Origin: Streptomyces huiliensis | Lineage (GTDB): Bacteria > Actinomycetota > Actinomycetes > Streptomycetales > Streptomycetaceae | Direction of reading: 5' to 3' | Assembly: GCF_020037025.1 (NCBI RefSeq) | Contig: NZ_JAIQLH010000010.1 | Location: 1-64,000 of the forward strand | Length of the DNA stretch: 64,000 nucleotides | Shown here: in pieces, positions 63,508 through 64,000 of the stretch | Position numbering within the stretch: position 1 is the first letter of the stretch | How the letters are laid out: every line of letters starts with the position of its first letter | The notes under the pieces: model-generated | The model's input: only the letters and a program-made list of their open reading frames with translations | Told to the model about the DNA's origin: nothing | Database searches by the model: none | Program-made: the position numbers and the translations under genes

Positions 63508-64000
63508 CGGCGCCTCCGGTGGCCACGTCCAGCCCGGCGCGGGCGGCCGCCCGGGCGAAGACCGCCGCGTCGAGGACCGCGGCCCCGCCGGGGTCGTTGT
63601 TGAAGTAGGCGTACACGTCGGTCTGCCTGGGCCAGGCGTCCGCCACCCGCCCGGCCCAGGTCGCGAGCGCCTGGCGGCCGTACCGCGGCCAGGGCCGGGC
63701 CCGGCCGCCGTGGAAGCGCAGATAGCCCCAGCCGGCGGTGCGCCACAGCGGTCCGGCGGGCCGGGACCCCGCGTCGGCCCAGCACAGGGCCGCGCCGCGG
63801 TGTTCGAGGACGGCCCGCACCTCGTCCGTCCACCAGCTGGGGTGGCGGGGTTCGACGGCCACCCTGACGCCGGCCGGGAACTCGGCGAGGACGGCGTCCA
63901 GCGCCGCCGCGTCGCCCCGCAGGGTGGGCGGCAGCTGGAGCAGCACGGGCCCGAGCCGGTCCCCGAGCCCCGCCGCGTGGCGCATCAGCCGCGCGACGGG
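63497..64000 (-). CDS. DUF72 domain protein (partial, 5' end outside window)
   Basis: The C-terminal ~165 residues of the YecE/DUF72 TIM-barrel family: LGPVLLQLPPTLR, VAVEPRHPSWW, ALCWADAGS, WGYLRFHGG and VYAYFNNDPGG. Family function is unknown; the barrel has acidic residues that suggest a phosphate or nucleic-acid ligand. The start is beyond position 64000. Confidence 0.85.
   Translation of the reverse strand, partial: PVARLMRHAAGLGDRLGPVLLQLPPTLRGDAAALDAVLAEFPAGVRVAVEPRHPSWWTDEVRAVLEHRGAALCWADAGSRPAGPLWRTAGWGYLRFHGGRARPWPRYGRQALATWAGRVADAWPRQTDVYAYFNNDPGGAAVLDAAVFARAAARAGLDVATGGAVRS

Overview
The window looks like chromosomal DNA of a Streptomyces or close relative. Base composition is very high in GC with strong GC at third codon positions. 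GTG starts and 4-bp GTGA/ATGA stop-start overlaps are frequent, and rare TTA (bldA-type) codons occur in a few genes. Mycothiol-dependent enzymes, a Spo0M homologue and many secreted proteins also fit. I see no rRNA, tRNA, CRISPR array, transposase or integrase. These assignments rest on motifs read by eye; no database search was run.

Left part (1-30.4 kb). A UdgX-type uracil-DNA glycosylase and a family 2 glycosyltransferase with a decayed tandem copy come first. A secreted serine hydrolase and an SDR follow. A GH65 phosphorylase/hydrolase plus beta-phosphoglucomutase pair forms a disaccharide cassette. Then come an SDR-phosphomannose isomerase pair, a TauE/SafE exporter, an Fe/2-oxoglutarate oxygenase, a methyltransferase, a YbdK carboxylate-amine ligase, and the complete methionine ABC importer metQ-metN-metI. 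After these lie CapA, a secreted adenosine-deaminase-like enzyme, DUF1876, a second-type FtsH, small exported proteins, IlvE, a secreted M28 aminopeptidase, a DUF4232 protein, an isocitrate lyase/PEP-mutase-family enzyme and an FUSC-type membrane protein. Several clear terminator hairpins separate these units.

Middle part (30.6-39 kb). This is an island of exported proteins: a ~1480-residue protein with a propeller-like N-terminus, a lysozyme-like centre and a golvesin-like domain; a DUF2690 protein; a two-domain protein with a lectin-like C-terminus; and a NucA/NucB-type nuclease. Next to it sits a STAND-type ATPase with a broken P-loop, no WD40 domain and a TTA codon.

The most notable unit is a compact six-gene cluster at 40.9-47.2 kb: HpcH/HpaI aldolase, PLP-dependent oxoamine synthase, MaoC dehydratase, ATP-grasp peptide ligase, amidinotransferase and MDR-family reductase. 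These are the six activities known for ketomemicin pseudotripeptides. An aldolase, a dehydratase and a dehydrogenase build an acyl-CoA from malonyl-CoA and an aryl/alkyl pyruvate, the PLP enzyme joins it to an amino acid, and a PGM1-type ligase adds an amidino-amino acid. The product here is inferred, not proven.

Right part (47.2-64 kb). Here are a cold-shock-domain protein, an FAD monooxygenase, an Fsr-like MFS exporter, the mycothiol-dependent formaldehyde dehydrogenase with its metallo-beta-lactamase partner, a PPOX flavoprotein, and a small HTH protein with a palindrome at its start codon. They are followed by an acyl-CoA synthetase, an L,D-transpeptidase, a membrane pentapeptide-repeat protein, gluconokinase, a tautomerase-Nudix pair preceded by a TetR-like palindrome, Spo0M, and the 3' part of a DUF72 gene cut by the window end.
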